Below, piece after piece: positions 34,695-44,469 of a stretch of 64,000 nucleotides of DNA. Source of the DNA: Euprymna scolopes (lineage: Eukaryota > Mollusca > Cephalopoda > Sepiida > Sepiolidae); the NCBI GenBank assembly GCA_024364805.1, contig CM044488.1, forward strand, positions 42,511,213 through 42,575,212, read 5' to 3'. The stretch's first letter is position 1. Every line of letters starts with the position of its first letter. The notes beneath the pieces were generated by a model. The model saw only the letters and a program-made list of their open reading frames with translations, had not been told where the DNA came from and searched no databases. Position numbers and translations under genes: made by a program.

Positions 34695-35337
34695 TTGCAA
34701 AAGAATCCACAAATACAAAAGCCATGCCTTTCAAACTCAAAATTTATTCAAATGTAAATGAAAGTTTATTGGTTATGGTATTGCCCATTTGCAAAACGGT
34801 GGCCCGATTTTCCCCCGTACGCATGGAGCCTTTAGTTCGAATTCCTATTGTCGGAATGTTAGTTCGTTGTTCCTCGAAAGGGTCCATGAATGTTCATGGT
34901 GGACTCGGTGGGAGTGATGGCGCCTATAATTAGGCATAATGTGAGCCCCTTGGGAGTCAAGATGAAATGAGATAAGATCCAATATTTGGTAAATAAACAT
35001 GCAGAACAGCTCTTGAATGTCATCCTCAATTAGGATAAATTCAGCAGCATAAGTAGTCTCTGCTTGTAGAGATGTGGTCCTTCGTTCACCAACTGTTTGG
35101 TGTTTATGAAGGAATTGTCTTAGCTCCCTCCAGTAGCAGCTGCTGGGTTTTGAGTCTATCCCGATGCCGAGCTTAGTCTAGACTGAAAAAGAAAGCATGA
35201 TACAAAAGCATGTCAAGTCAATCACCTGACACATTCAAATTTAAACCAATGACAGCTGACCACTAATGCGTCGGTGGACAAACAAGAAAAGATGGCTGCC
35301 ATATATGGAATTTCTCACAGGAACCATATATGGAATT
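34695..35337 (-). repeat. BEL/Pao fossil, 5' LTR
   Basis: A direct repeat of 26151-26763. On the minus strand it runs from TGTGAGAAATTCC to GATTCTTTTGCA, so TG...CA ends are present. The 1.5 kb between it and the gag region (34690-33217) holds the MITE and otherwise unassigned leader. No clear tRNA primer-binding site was seen. A 25-bp tandem duplication (35299-35348) sits at its outer edge. Confidence 0.8.
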
Positions 35338-35348
35338 TCTCACAGGAA
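35299..35348. repeat. 25-bp tandem duplication at LTR edge
   Basis: CCATATATGGAATTTCTCAC plus AGGAA occurs twice in tandem at the outer boundary of the LTR (35299-35323 and 35324-35348). Confidence 0.9.
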
Positions 35349-35353
35349 CCATG

Positions 35354-35578
35354 ATTTCAAGTGCATAAATTATTGATAAGACATTGATGACCATTATTTT
35401 TTTTTTTTATTGCCATTCTTTTTTTTTTTCAAAATTATTATGGGTGGAGGGGGAGTATTTTCATGAGACCAATATTTTTGTGTCCATGTTTTATTAAAAA
35501 CAAAACAAAAAAAGAAACATAATAATTTGGAAAAAAAGAATGGCCACCAATGTCTTAACAATAATTTACGCACTTGAA
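35354..35578. repeat. Small fold-back repeat
   Basis: TTCAAGTGCATAAATTATTG.TAAGACATTG.TG.CCATT at the left is mirrored by AATGGCCACCAATGTCTTAA..CACTTGAA at the right (arms about 40 bp, spacer about 145 bp rich in T and A runs). Confidence 0.75.
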
Positions 35579-35599
35579 GTGCACATTTAGAAAAAGAAA

Positions 35600-36074
35600 C
35601 GGTACTTGTACAGTTTAATCAAGACATTAAAAAATGAAAATATCGAAAATAGTTTAAATTGTACGTATCCGTTATGGAATAAAGTTCTCTGAAAAAAAAA
35701 TTTCATTTAATTTTATCAAGTAGTTTTTGTTTTACAGTGAAAAAAAAATTGTTATGATACTGAGCAAAAGGTTTGATTTTCAGGAACAAAAACTAATATT
35801 AAAGATGGGGAGAGAGTGTCGGCGCTTTAACTGGAGTTATCTCCCCATGGCGTTTCTAAAATCCAAACAAAAATTTTAAAAAATCCAAGATGTCTGCCTT
35901 CAACGTGCTGTCATAAAAACATGTTTTTTTCACAGTAAAAAAACAAACAAAACTACTTGATCAAATTAAGTGAAATTTTTTTTCGGAGATCTTCAGTTCA
36001 AAACGGATACATACAATATAACCTTTTTCGATATTTACATTTTTTAATGTCTTAATTAAACTGTACAAGTACCG
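35600..36074. mobile_element. Fold-back element F, complete copy
   Basis: Ends CGGTACTTGTACAGTTTAAT and its reverse complement ...CTGTACAAGTACCG. The arms are about 150 bp and diverged, and share AAGACATTAAAAAATG, ATATCGAAAA and ACTACTTGAT..AATTAA. The spacer is about 180 bp. AAGAAA flanks both sides (35594-35599 and 36075-36080), which may be a 6-bp target duplication. A second copy is at 41402-42066. No transposase is encoded. Confidence 0.8.
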
Positions 36075-36117
36075 AAGAAACTCCCCGAAAAGACAGTGGC
36101 CAAAACCATGGTCCCAT

Positions 36118-36216
36118 GCAAGAGCATAAAATGGCCAAATTTGGCCTCAAAAGGCCAATCTGGCAAACCTTAGAAAGGTCAAATTTTCAAAACAAGATAG
36201 CAGCCTCGATTGTCGT
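36118..36216 (+). repeat. GGCC module, copy 2
   Basis: GGCCAAATTTGGCCTCAAAA, then AAGATAGCAGCCTCGATTGT. Inverted relative to 25977-26085. It lies directly beside an LTR start (TGTAAGAAATT at 36221). Confidence 0.7.
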
Positions 36217-36220
36217 ACAT

Positions 36221-36640
36221 TGTAAGAAATTTTTCAGAAATAAGCAAGCTTTTTATTGGATGGTTTATTTTAACCAATCAGATTGCATGTTATAACTGGC
36301 TACCGAGAATGTTCTTTGGCGCCAAATTCGCTTTTTCAGATCAGAATCCAGAAAGCCATAGAGTGGGACACACATGGATTACTCACTCGAATCCTAGAAG
36401 ATGCAGGGTGGAACAGACTGGATTTCTCACTCGAATCGAGGCAATGAAATTACTTGTTGCTTCGAGACATTTTGAATACCCAAATGTGGAGCGGAACTAT
36501 ATTATTGCAATTATCAATGCCCTTAAGTTGGGTGAATTTTCATTTGCACGTTTGTGCTTCAATTTGATGTCTGTCAAAACGAATTTAAGGTCTGCGGTTT
36601 GACCTGCCATTGGACAGTTTTCCACAACATTTAGTCTCAT
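36221..36640 (+). repeat. BEL/Pao-type LTR, plus orientation
   Basis: Begins TGTAAGAAATTTTTC and matches the reverse complement of 37466-37883 (CTTTTTATTGGA, GAATGTTCTTTGGCGCCAAA, GTGGAGCGGAACT.TATTATT). No internal BEL/Pao sequence follows in this orientation, so it is a solo or rearranged LTR. The 130-codon open frame across it is not a gene. Confidence 0.7.
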
Positions 36641-37149
36641 AAAATTGCTGAAAAAGTAATAAAAACTAAATTTTTTTGGGTTTTATTTTAGCCTTAGGGT
36701 CTAATAATGTGTTTTATATAAAAATAAATAATTTTTATAAATTTTTATCAGTCAAATAATTTACGTAGCCGAAATACACATTTGCCTAAAAATGTCTTGG
36801 GTGGTTATGTTTTTGTAAACTGCTCGTGAAAACTTTTTTTTTTAGATCAATTAAAAAGCATGTAAGACAAAAAAAAAATAAATAAACCACATTTTTTAAA
36901 ACTTTATTTAAAATGACTGCGTTAAGATTCCTACGCGATATAAGACACCCCACTACGCCCGTTTGCACGCGGACATATCATGTAAGAAAAACACTACCAA
37001 AGGCAGTGAAATGGCACAAAATAGTCCTAAGGTCTAGAGGTTCGCACCATACAAATGGTAAATTTGTGGTGGGTTTGATTATCAGATTTGTTGTCAGCGA
37101 CCTCGAATACCTCTAAAAAACAAATTACAGTGGTCGGTGTTCTGTTGTA
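36641..37149. other. Spacer between opposed LTRs
   Basis: AT-rich, without recognised elements or genes. Confidence 0.4.
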
Positions 37150-37883
37150 GCATAAGATGTGAGATTTCTCTCACAAGGTTTTTGCCCCTGGCAGAATGGA
37201 AGAAAACCATACAGAAAAGCTCCTCTTAAAACTTCAACATAAATTTTATTAAAGTAAAAAAGGTCAATGGTTGCAAAAGATGTGTAATCTTCAGCTATCT
37301 GCCATTTTGGGCTGGTAACATTCCCAAAGGGAATAATAGTTCGTCTTCGATAAGAGCTGGATAGGATTCCCGCTGACAAAGAAATGCACAGGTTGAAGAT
37401 GTTGATTTGACTTCCAAGTCGAGCTGCTAGCTGGGCATACATGAGGAGTCCATGTAGAAACTGCCCAATGGCGGGCAATGGCAGGCCAAACCATAGACCT
37501 TAAATTCATCTTGACAGGCATCAAATTGAAGCACAAACGTTCAAATAAAAATTCACCCTACTTAAGGGCATTGGTAATTGCAATAATAAAGTTCCGCTCC
37601 ACATTTGGGCATTTAAAACGTCCCGAAGCAACAAGTAATTTTGTTGCCACGATTCGAGTGAGAAATCCAGTTTTTTCCTCCCTGCGTCTTCTAGGATTTG
37701 AGTGAGTAATCCACGTGTGTCTCACTCTATGTCTTCCTGGATTCTGATCTGAAAAAGGGAATTTGGCGCCAAAGAACATTCTCGGCAGTTAGTTATAACA
37801 TGCAACTTGATTGGTTGAAATAAATCCGTGGGCGGAGAAACCTTCCAATAAAAAGCTTGCTTATTTCTGCAGAATTTCTTACA
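37150..37883 (-). repeat. BEL/Pao-type LTR, minus orientation
   Basis: The part 37466-37883 is the inverted partner of 36221-36640. It continues left with an AATAAAATTTATG-type signal near 37240 and ends near a GAGAGAAATCTCACATC motif. It lies downstream, in minus-strand sense, of the BEL/Pao fossil at 38160-39589, so it is probably that element's 3' LTR. Confidence 0.65.
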
Positions 37884-39600
37884 CACTGCCAAGGAAAGGA
37901 AGAAAAAATAATAGATAATCATTACTTTTTTATAGAAGATAATGATGTACTTTTAAAAAACTGTCAATAAGTGACGGGTAAAAAATTTGTCCCGAGGGAC
38001 TTAACATTAATACAAATAATAGCAGTGAATTTAATGTGTGTGTATGCTGCCAAATTCAAAATTATAACAAGTCATTCTAGTCTAACTACAGAAATTATCA
38101 ATGATCAGAAAAAGTGACTTTAACTTGAATCAGCAACCCCGATAATAGAATATAAGAATTTATTTTGACATTTTGTCCGTACAATTCGAACACACCCACT
38201 CACCTACGGTGTCCCGCTGGTCAAACCCAACACAACTGAAATGATACCAATTATCGCATGAGTCATAACACACCACAGGTGTTGTTCCATCATTGGTGAT
38301 CGAACATATAGGGCAGAAGAAGGGGCCTCCTTCTTCTGTAAATTCTGCTATTGCAGATTCAGAATTGTGTTTTAACTCTAGGGGATAAATAATTTTTAAA
38401 GAATGAACTTGAACATACCCGTCCTTCAAAACTGAGAGCCAAGCGGACCTTATGGTCATTACCGACCAATAATTTTACTACCTTTCCCAAACCCCTGAAG
38501 GGTCGGGACTTATTTGGAGAATTGATAAGAACAATTTCACCCTCCGAGACCATTCGTGATCTTTAATGTTGGCGTCTACTTCTCTAATTGAGAGCAAGTA
38601 GTCATTGTACCAAATACGTCTAAATTACTGACGAATTCATCCCTCAGTTCAAGGGAATGCAAGAGCATATTTCTATTGAGAGGTTCTGGGGAAAGATCCT
38701 CTGAACCACAATTATTGATAAGCAGGCGGGGGTGATAATCCGACTGCAAAAAATGATTGGGAGTCAAAACATCAAGGCTTCTATCTGAAGCTGAAATAAA
38801 TGTTAGTGGCCTATCAATTAAGTAAGCATGCCATGTAGGTAGTGCTTTAATAACTTGATCAAAGGCCGGTAACTCTTCCTTAATCTTTGCATCAGAATTC
38901 AAAAATTTAGACCCCTCACTGAAGGGAATTATGTACTTGGAGAATTTCCATGCAGAACCACCCAAACATTTAATTAAACGGAGATTATTTATCTGTGGAA
39001 TAAAGTCCAGGCCAATTATGCTGTGAATAACAGGCCCATTAAATTCAGAGTATCCAGGACAAAGACGAAAACCCTCTTTAGTCAATTTTGATGTGATCTC
39101 ATCAAATTTGTCCACCTGAAATTTTAACTTCAAATCATCTGCAAACAAGGCAGAAAAAGGAAAGGAACGCTGATGTTCCAATTTAAGAGACACTTCCAAC
39201 TCCCTTAGTTTTAAAGCATTAGTCCCCACAAGAGTATTAACAAGCATTTCCACCATCCCAGGTTTTAATTTATTCCCAGGACTTAAACGGTTTAGAATTA
39301 TGCCAGAAAAGAAGGATTTCTGGCTACCTGTATCCAAAAGACAGTAAAAATAAACTGGGCGCCCTTTCGCCTTCATTGACATTTTGAGTACAGGAAATAT
39401 ACATTTTTCCTGTCCCGATAATGATTTACGTCCCACAAAGGATTTGGGACTTTTGGGGCACGTAATGGAAAAATGGTCCTTAAAACCACAAACGGCACAA
39501 GGATAAGGAAAACCCTTCATCCCCTTGCAAGCAGTCTTCTCTAACCTTTCATCCATCCCAGCTAGAGTTGTTGGGTAATATCCCTTCAAAGCGTATTGTG
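37884..39600 (-). mobile_element. BEL/Pao LTR-retrotransposon fossil, shortened
   Basis: A minus-strand zinc-knuckle/aspartic protease region (39589-38580; CAVCGFKDHFSITCPKSPKS and CLLDTGSQKSFF) is followed directly by the C-terminal integrase extension (VSEGEIVLINSPNKSRPF) and a complete PHD-type finger (38160-38340; FFCPICSITNDGTTP, CYDSCDNWYHFSC, WVCSNC). Reverse transcriptase, RNase H and the integrase core are missing between them, so this is an internally deleted, broken copy. It is a separate subfamily from the copy at 26-35 kb, judging by protein divergence. Confidence 0.8.
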
Positions 39601-40070
39601 GTTATATAAGAAAATAAAGCTGTGTACGCATTATAAATGTTTCGTTTCTGCGTCTTATGTTATACATTAGTACATTAAGGGTCATTTCGAGTTAAAAGTT
39701 TATTTACTGCACCCATCTGAACTAGAGAAAATCATGATTAAAATGTGTATGTCTCGTGTAAATAACTAACGATGAATATGTAATATGGCCGACGTTCAGA
39801 AGACGTTCTGGAAACCAGACAGGTGATCAAAAAGTCAAATCGAGCGTACCGGAAAACGAAATGAGACCAAATTGACAACTCGGAAATTCTAAAATGAAAA
39901 AACTTTAATGGTTAATGTTTTTAAAATAAATAATTTAAGCAAGTTGTTATTTTGGTTTATGTACACGCATTGGCTCCGATGTTGTACGCAGTCCGTTCGA
40001 GGGAGCATTCATTAATCCAAAAAGGAAAGAAGTTTGGCATGTGTGGTCTTGTAATTGTCTGTATTTGTGT
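39601..40070. other. Unassigned DNA
   Basis: No gene or element ends recognised. Confidence 0.4.
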
Positions 40071-40363
40071 CCAAGACGTTGTACCAAAGTTTACAGGTAC
40101 CCAAAGGTGCTGAGTTCAATCCTGCACGAAGGCAGTAAAAAGTAACATTCAAAACAGAGAATCAGCAACTATGTCCCAGAGCCTAGCTGGAGTCCGAACA
40201 CAGTACCCCCGTAATAATAATAAAGGGTTGGGTTCGAGACTCTTAACAAACGGTTCCCCAGTTCGATACAAAACACCTGATGAAGACCGGAGGGCAAAAA
40301 CGGCCGAAACGTTGTGACGATTACAACCAAGATGAGAAAGTCAGTCCGACAATCTCAATCAAT
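40071..40363 (+). mobile_element. tRNA-headed SINE (family S), copy 1
   Basis: Starts inside a tRNA-like head (AGACGTTGTACC... with B-box-like GAGTTCAATCCTG near 40106-40120). It continues through a body (GAGAATCAGCAACTATGTCC, GGAGTCCGAACACAGTACCC) and ends in a conserved tail: CCTGATGAAGACCGG, CGGCCGAAACGTTGTGACGA, CAGTCCGACAATCTCAATCA. Its second copy at 47834-48127 retains the full A-box. It has no poly-A but is followed by a T-rich tract. Confidence 0.75.
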
Positions 40364-40384
40364 GTGTGGCCTTTTTTGTATGTT

Positions 40385-40397
40385 GTTTTTTGTTTTT

Positions 40398-40431
<34 letters not shown>

Positions 40432-40660
40432 CTTTTGCTTTTCGGATTATTTTGTCATTTGATTTTTTGGTAAATACTTTTTGTCATGTTTTTTTTTTTT
40501 TGAGAGAGATACTTTTTTTTTGGCCGTGTTTTTTTTTAAATTTAGTTTTTGACATTTTTTATGGATGTTTTCTTTTTTTTACATGGGCATGTTCTTTTTC
40601 TTTTTGGATGGACATTTTTTTTTCCGGGGTTTTTTAGGGGGGGGGGTAGTTTTTTTTTGC
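40385..40660. repeat. T-rich low-complexity tract
   Basis: Includes a 33-nt T-run (40399-40431) and many shorter T runs. The phenylalanine-rich plus-strand frames here are artefacts. Confidence 0.9.
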
Positions 40661-41401
40661 CAAAGATTATAGTCATAGGTAATTATTAACAAGAAAATTG
40701 GTGCAAGTACAGATTAGCACTTGTAGCGATAAATAAAAATGAGTACCTTTTATTTGCTTGAATATAAAAAAACAACTTTTATTCAAGAAAATGAAAGGTA
40801 TTCGGGATATATGTTCGCTTTCACTTTCTTTATTTACTTTTTTCAAAGTTCTTTCCGGAAGTTTATCTAGTTTAATTTTTTTGTCATTTATTTCTAACTT
40901 CGGCCATAGTTTAAAATATCGATTTCCACTTCTGATTCTAATCGACAAATGCTCGAAATAAAATGGCGTCTCCAGTTTCTGCGATAAAGTGTAGAAGCAC
41001 CAGCACCAGCACCACGCACGTCGCAAGTATCAAAATGTTTTGAACACTCCTACGTTATTTGAATTACTAGTTTAATCTATTTCAAAAGTTTACTGTTAAG
41101 TTTACGATACTTCGGTGGGACCATACTGAAATAATAATGATATTGGTCAGAAACTCATTCATAACATGGGAAGGCTGAGGCTTTTTTTTCCGGTGTAGCT
41201 AAAATGCAGAAGTGACAGAACTGTCCCTCTCCCCCACGTCCCACCCCAACGCAAGTTTGATTACTTTCCGTATCGCCCAAATTTTAATTTACTACAAACA
41301 CACTAAAAAAAAAAAGAAGAAAAATGGTTACATGTCTCTATTTACCACCAACTAAGTAGGAAATGATGTTCATTTTACGTTACATTTGTATAAGAAATGT
41401 A
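40661..41401. other. Unassigned AT-rich DNA
   Basis: No gene supported. Open frames at 40673-41026 on both strands lack motifs. Confidence 0.4.
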
Positions 41402-42066
41402 GGTACTTGTACAGTTCACTCAAGACATTAAAAAATGAAAATATCGAAAAAAGTTTANNNNNNNNNNNNNNNNNNNNNNNNNNNNNNNNNNNNNNNNNNN
41501 NNNNNNNNNNNNNNNNNNNNNNNNNNNNNNNNNNNNNNNNNNNNNNNNNNNNNNNNNNNNNNNNNNNNNNNNNNNNNNNNNNNNNNNNNNNNNNNNNNNN
41601 NNNNNNNNNNNNNNNNNNNNNNNNNNNNNNNNNNNNNNNNNNNNNNNNNNNNNNNNNNNNNNNNNNNNNNNNNNNNNNNNNNNNNNNNNNNNNNNNNNNN
41701 NNNNNNNNNNNNNNNNNNNNNNNNNNNNNNNNNNNNNNNNNNNNNNNNNNNNNNNNNNNNNNNNNNNNNNNNNNNNNNNNNNNNNNNNNNNNNNNNNNNN
41801 NNNNNNNNNNNNNNNNNNNNNNNNNNNNNNNNNNNNNNNNNNNNNNNNNNNNNNNNNNNNNNNNNNNNNNNNNNNNNNNNNNNNNNNNNNNNNNNNNNNN
41901 NNNNNNNNNNNNNNNNNNNNNNNNNNNNNNNNNNNNNNNNNNNNNNNNNNNNNNNNNNNNNNNNNNNNNNNNNNNNNNNNNNNNNNNNNNNNNNNNNNNN
42001 NNNNNNNNNNNNNNNNNNNNNNNNNNTTTCATTTTTTAATGTCTTGTCTAAACTGTACAAGTACCG
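41402..42066. mobile_element. Fold-back element F, copy 2, spanning an assembly gap
   Basis: The left end GGTACTTGTACAGTTCACTC and the right end ACTGTACAAGTACC match the element at 35600-36074, with the same AAGACATTAAAAAATGAAAA block just inside each end. Almost the entire interior is N. Confidence 0.8.
41458..42026. other. Assembly gap (569 N)
   Basis: Run of N inside an inverted repeat, so the true size and content are unknown. Confidence 0.99.
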
Positions 42067-42512
42067 GGTGAACTATCATGGATGTGATAAGAAAAAATGT
42101 GCATGTCCATAAAAATACTTTTAATAATGGATTGGATGATTTAAAATATAATAAAGCAAGGTTGTTGTTGTTGTTTTCATAGCAGGGGTTATTGCGAAAA
42201 AAAAGAACTAAAACTTCACTCACCTTGAAAAAATAGTTTAAAACTTAATAAATAAATAAATAAAAACGTCAATTTTGGGTCCGTCTTTTGAAGAAGAAAA
42301 AGTAAGAAAACTCGCACGTTATGATATTTCTGCTGAACTATTAAAAAAAATTAGAAAGAGAAAATAAATGTGTACTCCCCAAAATCGTGGTATTTCCGCA
42401 TGATGTAATAAATGTTAAGAAAAATAAACACGTGATCCTTCCCTATCTACTCATTACTCAATTGTTAAGAATTATTAAAATATTTTATCAACTTTATACA
42501 TAATTGTTTTCA
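42067..42512. other. Unassigned AT-rich DNA
   Basis: Contains (GTT)n near 42163-42175 and (AAAT)n near 42248-42262. Nothing else recognised. Confidence 0.4.
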
Positions 42513-42572
42513 AGTCCAATCTAAAATCCATGTTAAGCTGTCCTCCTTAATAATCAAATCCAGCCCAATTAT
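42513..42572 (+). mobile_element. LINE fragment (family L, very short)
   Basis: CATGTTAAGCTGTCCTCCTT then AATAATCAAATCCAGCCCAA parallels the family L stretch near 3665-3710. Only about 60 bp. Confidence 0.5.
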
Positions 42573-42879
42573 AAAGAGGAGGGGGATTGGCCGGTCTCCG
42601 AGTTCATGGGTCGAAAAAACATCCGCATATAGCAACGACTCGGGAACAATTACAAACATTTAAAATAACATTTTTTAGTTCACCAGAAAAGGATAATTTT
42701 TTTGTATGGTATATATGCCAGTCATGATCCTTCTTTAATGTGCACTGTCTCTCCATGTGGGTAAAATTAAAAAGATTGGGGTTCATTAATAATGTGGTGA
42801 GATATGTATTTTTTTTATAAAACAAGAGTTTGGAAGCAATCATTCAAGTGGAAAGAAAAATATTGCATCATTGTAAATG

Positions 42880-43330
42880 TATTGCTGGAAGCTTCTAGTG
42901 GCTGAAGAAATCATCTGAGACTGAAGAAGTCTTTTATAACACTTTTACTCGTGCCACTTTTTTTGTGCAGACAGTTGAGGTCCACGTGGCATTAAGTTCG
43001 AGCAGAGGTTATTCAGTCTGTGGAAGGCTGGCTGGAAAACACAGAACCGTTGCTGGGACTTTGGTATTCTTAGAGATGCTTTTTTTTACATAAATTAGAT
43101 ATAGTCTGGCTTATGTAAGAACCATAGGCAGCGGCGATAATAACTTGTGGAAATGCTGTCTGGACTGTTTTAATTTTGGTGCACTAAGTCTTTTATATTG
43201 AGTTACTAGAACATTCCAACCTGTTTACTGTCTTCATACACAAGTAGACAGAAATATAGTCCCACGAATTTTTGTGTCTAATTGATGCATTACAGCCGCA
43301 TCTTGTATGTGATACAGGTTTGCGTGGGCG
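42880..43330. repeat. Dispersed repeat A, copy 3 (diverged)
   Basis: Shares with 48990-49130 the order TAGTCTGGC.TA.GT, AACCA..GGCAGC.G.GAT and ACTTGTGGAA, and with 3050-3090 the block GAACATT..A.C.TGTTTACTGT. It is the most diverged of the three copies. Confidence 0.6.
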
Positions 43331-43784
43331 ATCGTTGACAAAATCAAATTCTTCCTGAAATGAAGAAATTCCGACCGTATCGATTCTTCTGTTTACGTAA
43401 TGAGCAACTTAATTTAGCTGATCATTACCAATCACCAAGGTGTTGTCTTACCATTCACCTGACGTATTAATATAGCGGGAACTATTCAGCTAATATTAGT
43501 ATTAACTGAGTACTGTTGCCACATCTTGGGAGGTGCTGCTCAGAACACCGTTTTCTGTCTTGACAGAGAACAAAATTGACTTCCAAATTTGATGTATGTG
43601 TGTATGGGAGTTGTCCTTGTTGCAGAGGGCAGATCGCCCATACAAAATATGACAAAATGGCAGAGAAGAGAGGACAAATACAGATGAACAGTTATAAAAG
43701 AAAACCTGTATTTATTTTGCCACAAAAGTAATGGCTTCTGTTCTGTTTCGAGAGACAATGGACACCCCTTGTAAGAATGCCTGT
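43331..43784. other. Unassigned DNA
   Basis: Part (43640-43730; GATGAACA.TT, TGTATTTATT) resembles 47500-47570, so it is probably another dispersed repeat. Minus-strand open frame 43540-43920 has no motif. Confidence 0.4.
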
Positions 43785-44013
43785 GCATGTAATTGTGAAG
43801 CAAGGGTTGTGCATTCCAAAACGTCACCTCTCTTGAGTCGGCACTGCCTGATACCAGTGGCAAGAAATCCAGGACGACTGGAAACAATACTGAGATAAGA
43901 TGAGCAAAGAACAGAAACACTACCTGGTCAGTACTAAATGGTGATCCATTTAGTACTGACCAGGTTCAACGCTGTTTAACTCTGGTGATCAAACGAGAAT
44001 CGGTGTTGTGAAA
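43785..44013 (-). mobile_element. 5S rRNA-headed SINE, copy 2, with inverted head
   Basis: On the minus strand 44013-43942 reads as the internal 5S rRNA region (CACCGATTCTCGTTTGATCA, AACCTGGTCAGTACTAAATG). The following body (43922-43785) matches copy 1 at 3965-4111 (TGTTCTTTGCTCATCTTATC, TTTCTTGCCACTGG, GGCAGTGCCGACTCAAGAGA). A 19-bp piece of the 5S segment is also present in inverted orientation at 43923-43941. Confidence 0.7.
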
Positions 44014-44049
44014 TCAGTCACTGGTTTTAGGGGATGTTTCTCATCAGTT

Positions 44050-44330
44050 TGGGATTTTACTTTAGAGTGTTTGGTAATGGAAGAAGTATATTGGGGATGA
44101 AACACATTCAGAGAAATATTTTCAGTGAAAAAGGTTTGCAGGTTTTATAATCAAATATGAGAAAATGAGAGACAAAACAAAACAATGAGTTCAGAAAGCA
44201 TATATTCATAAAAGATATTTCATACATGATTTAAATGGAAATGTACAGCAATAGAAAAAAACAGAGAATGTTCTTGAATACTTTTAGAGTTTGTTGCAGA
44301 GGGGAACGAAAAGTGATAAAACCAATTGAC
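44050..44330. repeat. Dispersed repeat, copy 1
   Basis: Matches 52135-52370 in direct orientation with many small differences: AGTTTGG, GTGTTT..TAATGG.AGAA, AGACAAAACAAAACAA and GCAATAGAA..A.AGAATGTT. No coding potential. Confidence 0.55.
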
Positions 44331-44469
44331 TGTACAACTAAGAACATTAAACACAAGGCAAAGGAAGGTAACAGCAAAGGCAAAGGAGAAATGACAAACG
44401 CAGAGGACGATAGGAACTATTCTCTTTTATTGATGACCAAAGATGAAGGGTCATAAGGCAAAAACAAAA

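Larger units (their letters stand above)
26151..35337 (-). mobile_element. BEL/Pao LTR-retrotransposon fossil with both LTRs and nested insertions
   Basis: Parts on the minus strand, 5' to 3': LTR (35337-34695), leader, gag (about 33217-32600), zinc-knuckle and aspartic protease region with LIDTGSQRSFF (about 32230), reverse transcriptase starting at about 31475 and resuming at 29790-29232 (KTIIFGFNASPFILNF, FYVDN), RNase H/connection region (29230-28142), integrase (27953-27300), a PHD-type finger (about 27290-27070) and the 3' LTR. Nested inside are a ~1.3 kb repeat block carrying a LINE and a mariner-type MITE. It is broken in several places. LTR divergence of roughly 4-5% by eye suggests a moderately old insertion. 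Confidence 0.85.

Noticed and set aside
36210-36602. 130-codon plus-strand frame
   Set aside because: It lies within an LTR, and its inverted partner (37466-37883) does not conserve it as a separate gene.
40277-40320. Functional hammerhead ribozyme
   Set aside because: The core order is suggestive, but an extra base precedes the stem and no proper cleavage site follows. Reported only as a hammerhead-like motif.
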